From JAVDCA01 sp035293985 (lineage in GTDB: Bacteria; Pseudomonadota; Alphaproteobacteria; Rhizobiales; Xanthobacteraceae), in the NCBI GenBank assembly GCA_035293985.1, contig DATGLS010000031.1:186001-250000 (forward strand): a stretch of DNA of 64,000 nucleotides, read 5' to 3'. A model generated the notes under the pieces. That model saw only the letters and a program-made list of their open reading frames with translations, was not told the origin of the DNA and searched no databases. Position numbers and translations under genes: made by a program. This document shows positions 61,279 through 64,000 of the stretch, in pieces (the stretch's first letter is position 1; each line of letters starts with the position of its first letter).

Positions 61279-63041
61279 GACTGCACCAGCGGGCCGGGCG
61301 CCTTGATGTATTTGTTGATGATCGCATCGGCGGCGAAATAGGCGAGCGCGCCGACCGTGCCGGTCGGGTTGTAGCCGGCGTTCTGCGGAAACGCCGAGGC
61401 GCCGATGACGAAGACATTGGGCACGTCCCAGCTCTGCAGATACTTGTTCACCGCGCTGGTCTTCGGGTCGGCGCCCATGATGGCGCCGCCGGTGTTGTGC
61501 GTGCTCTGATAGGGAACGCTGCTGTAGGGCCTGGCGCGGCGGTTGACCACGTATTGGCGCGGGTTCATCGCCTTGGCGATGATCTCCATCTTGTCGGTGA
61601 CCCAATTCGACATGCGGATGTCGTTGTCGGGAAAATCGAACGTCATGCGCAGCAGCGGCCGGCCCAGGCGATCCTTGTAGGTCGGATCGAGGTCGAGGTG
61701 ATTGGCGTAGGCCGCGTAGCTCGACCCCTGCGAGGTGAACTGGAAGCTGCGCAGGTAGTTCTTGCGCGTCGCGTCCTTCCAATTCTTGCCCCACAGCGGC
61801 GTGCCCGGCGGCACCGGCCGGTACGAGATCGGACGGCCGTTGGTGGGGATGCAGTTGATCCCGGCGCCGCCGACGAAGCCCAGCCCCGTGTGATCGAAGC
61901 TGTCGCCGTTGAAGTCGTCCGCGGTCTGGCCGAGCGATCCCGACGCGATGAAGGGGTTGAAGATCTTGTCGTCGAAGAACAGCTGGACGCTCGAGTTGGT
62001 CTGGTACGCGTAGTTGCGCCCGACCGTTCCCTCGCGCGTCTTCGGGTCGTACGGCTGGCCGATGCCCGACACCAGCATCATGTGCACGTTGTTGAACGCG
62101 AAGGCGCAGATGAGGACGATATCGGCCGGCTGCTCCCACGCGGTCCCGGAGCTGTCGACATAGGTCACGCCGGTGGCGTACTGGCCGAAGCGGTCGAGGT
62201 TGACCTTGACCACCTCGCATTCGGTGCGCGCGGTGAAGTTCGACTTGCGCATCAGCACCGGCAGCACGGCGGTCTGCGGGCTCGCCTTCGAATAGTTGGC
62301 GCAGCCGAAGCGCTCGCAGAAGCCGCAGAACGTGCACTGCCCCATGCGGATGCCGAGCGGATTGGTGTAGTCGCGCGACAGGTTCGCGGACGGCGACGGA
62401 AACGGATGGTAGCCGACGGCGCGCGCCGCCTCCGCGAACACGGTCGGCGCGTAGGTCATCTGCATCGGCGGCAGCGGATACTCGCGTTTGCGCGCGCCCT
62501 CGAACGGATTGCCGCCCGCCTGGATCTTGCCGTCGAGGTTTCCCGCCTTGCCGGAGATGCCGGCGAGATACTCGAACTTGTCGTAGTACGGCTCGAGCTC
62601 CTCGTAGGTGACGCCCCAGTCCTGGATCGACAGCTCCTCGGGCACGAAGCTCGCGCCGTAGCGCTGCTCGAGATGGCTGCGGCAGAGGAAGTCGGTCGGC
62701 AGGAAGCGCCAGGTCTGGCCGTTCCAGTGCACGCCGGCGCCGCCGACGCCGTTGCCCGGCAGGAACGAGCCGAACTGGCGCATCGGCAAGGCGGCCTGGG
62801 CGTCGTTGTTGCGGAAGGTCAGCGTGCTCTGCGCCGGGCGCTGGAACAGCTCGAGGCGGACCGCGTAGCGCAGCTCGTCGGGCGCATAACCGATGTTGAA
62901 ATCGGTCGCGGTGTCGCGCCACGGGCCGCGCTCGACCGCGACCACGTCGAGGCCCTGCTCGGTGAGCTCGTGGGCGAGGATCGCACCGGTCCAGCCGAGG
63001 CCGATGATGGCGACATCCTTGCGGGGCAGCTTCGTGGCCAT
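61275..63041 (-). CDS. GMC-type flavoprotein, gluconate 2-dehydrogenase large subunit-like
   Basis: A 588-residue FAD protein. The dinucleotide site is IIGLGWTGAILAHEL; later blocks are GNGVGGAGVHWNGQTWR, GQCTFCGFCERFGC (Cys-rich), STHNTGGAIMG and NPTGTVGALAYFAAD. It fits the large subunit of membrane-bound gluconate/sorbitol-type dehydrogenases, oxidising a sugar or sugar acid in the periplasm. It lacks its own signal peptide and is probably exported with the Tat-carrying small subunit 12 bp upstream. The Cys cluster (CxxCxxC) could bind a metal or iron-sulfur centre. Confidence 0.9.
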   Translation of the reverse strand: MATKLPRKDVAIIGLGWTGAILAHELTEQGLDVVAVERGPWRDTATDFNIGYAPDELRYAVRLELFQRPAQSTLTFRNNDAQAALPMRQFGSFLPGNGVGGAGVHWNGQTWRFLPTDFLCRSHLEQRYGASFVPEELSIQDWGVTYEELEPYYDKFEYLAGISGKAGNLDGKIQAGGNPFEGARKREYPLPPMQMTYAPTVFAEAARAVGYHPFPSPSANLSRDYTNPLGIRMGQCTFCGFCERFGCANYSKASPQTAVLPVLMRKSNFTARTECEVVKVNLDRFGQYATGVTYVDSSGTAWEQPADIVLICAFAFNNVHMMLVSGIGQPYDPKTREGTVGRNYAYQTNSSVQLFFDDKIFNPFIASGSLGQTADDFNGDSFDHTGLGFVGGAGINCIPTNGRPISYRPVPPGTPLWGKNWKDATRKNYLRSFQFTSQGSSYAAYANHLDLDPTYKDRLGRPLLRMTFDFPDNDIRMSNWVTDKMEIIAKAMNPRQYVVNRRARPYSSVPYQSTHNTGGAIMGADPKTSAVNKYLQSWDVPNVFVIGASAFPQNAGYNPTGTVGALAYFAADAIINKYIKAPGPLVQS

Positions 63042-63053
63042 CGCGCGTCCCCT

Positions 63054-63821
63054 CTACTCCGGAACCGACCAGTCGCTGCGGCCGAGGATCGAGACCGGCG
63101 GCAGCGGATAGGGCTGATTGTGCTTGGCGACGTGGTCACGAAAATCGTAGCGGACGCCGGGAAAGCCGACGAGCTTCCAGCCCGCCATGTCGCGGTTGCC
63201 GCCGTAGATCGGGTCGGCGAAGAAGCCTTCCATGGTATTGGCGAGGAGGAGCGTGAAGAACACCTTGGCGTCGGCGTCCTTGAGCTTGATCTCGCCCTTC
63301 TCCAGGCCGGTCAGCACCTGGTCCTGCTGCGCACCCTCGAGCGCGGCAAATCCTTTGCCCGCGAAGGTCGCCTTGCAGTACGCCTCGAGTGCCGCGAGCG
63401 TTGCGCGATAGCGCTCCTTCGGCACCAGGGGCGATTGCAAGCCTTGTTGTGCGGTGCCGGGCATGAACGGCGGGCGCATGTAGAGCCGGCGCGAGTCGCC
63501 GAAGGCGCCGGCGAGCTGGCGATCGATGAAGACGGCACACCCCGCTGCCTTGCCGCCCGGGCCGGCATCGTCGGGTGGGATCAGCCGATCGACCATCGCC
63601 TCGATGGTGGCGGCCTCGTCGGCGGTGAAATAGAGCCACGGCCCGGGCCTCACCGGGACCGGTGGCGAGGTATCGTTCGGCTCCCACGGCAGCACGCCGC
63701 CCCGATAGGTGCGTCCGAGCGCTGACGACGCGAGGCCGGCCGCGCCAAGGGCCGCCGTCGAGGCAAGCAGCCAGCGGCGCGTGATACCGAGGGGAGGCGA
63801 AAGGGAAAAGCGATCTGCCAT
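63054..63821 (-). CDS. Gluconate 2-dehydrogenase subunit 3 family protein
   Basis: A 255-residue protein with a twin-arginine signal (ITRRWLLASTAALGAAG). The mature part contains FTADEAATIEAMVDRLIPPDDAGPGG and ends with GWKLVGFPGVRYDF, typical of subunit 3 (gamma). It is thought to help fold and Tat-export the flavoprotein. It is the first gene of the operon of subunit 3, GMC flavoprotein and triheme cytochrome c. Confidence 0.92.
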   Translation of the reverse strand: MADRFSLSPPLGITRRWLLASTAALGAAGLASSALGRTYRGGVLPWEPNDTSPPVPVRPGPWLYFTADEAATIEAMVDRLIPPDDAGPGGKAAGCAVFIDRQLAGAFGDSRRLYMRPPFMPGTAQQGLQSPLVPKERYRATLAALEAYCKATFAGKGFAALEGAQQDQVLTGLEKGEIKLKDADAKVFFTLLLANTMEGFFADPIYGGNRDMAGWKLVGFPGVRYDFRDHVAKHNQPYPLPPVSILGRSDWSVPE

Positions 63822-64000
63822 CTCACCACCATCGCCGGCCGGAGTTGGCCACTGCCGTCATTTCGGGACCCGCGCCTGGAGGCGCCCTCGCCGATCTTAC
63901 AGGGAAAGCGTCGCGCGGAAATCAGCGATAGGTAGTAACGCGACCGGTTGCGGCCTGCCCGGAAGCCTGGCAGCGAGTCCGATGCCAAAGTCACGGTCAT
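63822..64000 (-). promoter_or_regulatory. Upstream region of the gluconate dehydrogenase operon
   Basis: The 179 bp to the window edge contain no supported gene. The operon promoter should lie here. I can mark no clear -35/-10 elements or operator. Confidence 0.4.

Noticed and set aside
60040..62922. Single 960-codon minus-strand frame
   Set aside because: The upper part is a shadow frame of the GMC gene. Only the part from the ATG at 61278 is real (triheme cytochrome c).

Overview
The window is about 64 kb of GC-rich DNA with alphaproteobacterial gene content. TPR-sulfotransferases, Tat-exported proteins, an ECF sigma factor, FadE/FadJ-type beta-oxidation genes, orphan ABC binding proteins and a palindromic intergenic repeat all suggest a Hyphomicrobiales soil or water bacterium (Bradyrhizobium, Rhodoplanes or Xanthobacteraceae-like). 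The family-level guess is an inference. I see no rRNA, tRNA, CRISPR array, integrase or transposase.

Region 1 (1-24995) is a surface and modification locus. It holds a giant DUF4347 repeat protein that runs off the left edge (its frame is open from the ATG at 7188 to base 1), a TPR-sulfotransferase, a small DUF6916-like protein and two copies of a three-gene set of tail-collar (MdpB-like) proteins in the same order. A divergent FkbM methyltransferase and a GNAT acetyltransferase lie between the two sets. The second collar set is preceded by a Tat-exported protein and a small secreted protein. The region ends with an aspartyl/asparaginyl beta-hydroxylase and a 2718-residue TPR-glycosyltransferase with five TPR-plus-catalytic modules. 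Enzymes of five modification chemistries sit beside exported repeat and fibre-like proteins. I regard this as the most likely place for an undescribed system.

Region 2 (25000-28700) has an ECF sigma factor downstream of a proline-rich single-pass membrane protein. Divergent to these is a secreted collagen-like protein with 41 uninterrupted GXY triplets, followed by a YccF membrane protein.

Region 3 (29100-36900) is a fatty-acid beta-oxidation operon on the minus strand: FadE-type acyl-CoA dehydrogenase, thiolase, FadJ-type hydratase/dehydrogenase and a CoA-transferase/hydrolase. The thiolase frame has no ATG, GTG or TTG start ahead of its conserved N-terminus. An ATT codon behind a good Shine-Dalgarno sequence is the best candidate.

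Region 4 (37000-46450) is a mixed catabolic and envelope region. It has a YiiX-like amidase, a lipoprotein, two MetE-core-like paralogues (one with an alpha/beta hydrolase, one with a Gfo/Idh/MocA oxidoreductase), an exported hypothetical protein, and two ABC-type binding proteins with no permease nearby, one of which has no signal peptide.

Region 5 (46600-64000) has a PAS-GGDEF-EAL protein, a divergent alkB/lhr DNA-repair pair, a cupin divergent from a ThDP enzyme, an HxlR regulator divergent from an acyl-CoA dehydrogenase, and a three-gene gluconate-dehydrogenase-type operon (Tat-exported small subunit, GMC flavoprotein, triheme cytochrome c). Broken gene remnants (VapC-like PIN toxin, SDR, HAD hydrolase, a membrane protein tail) lie in the gaps.
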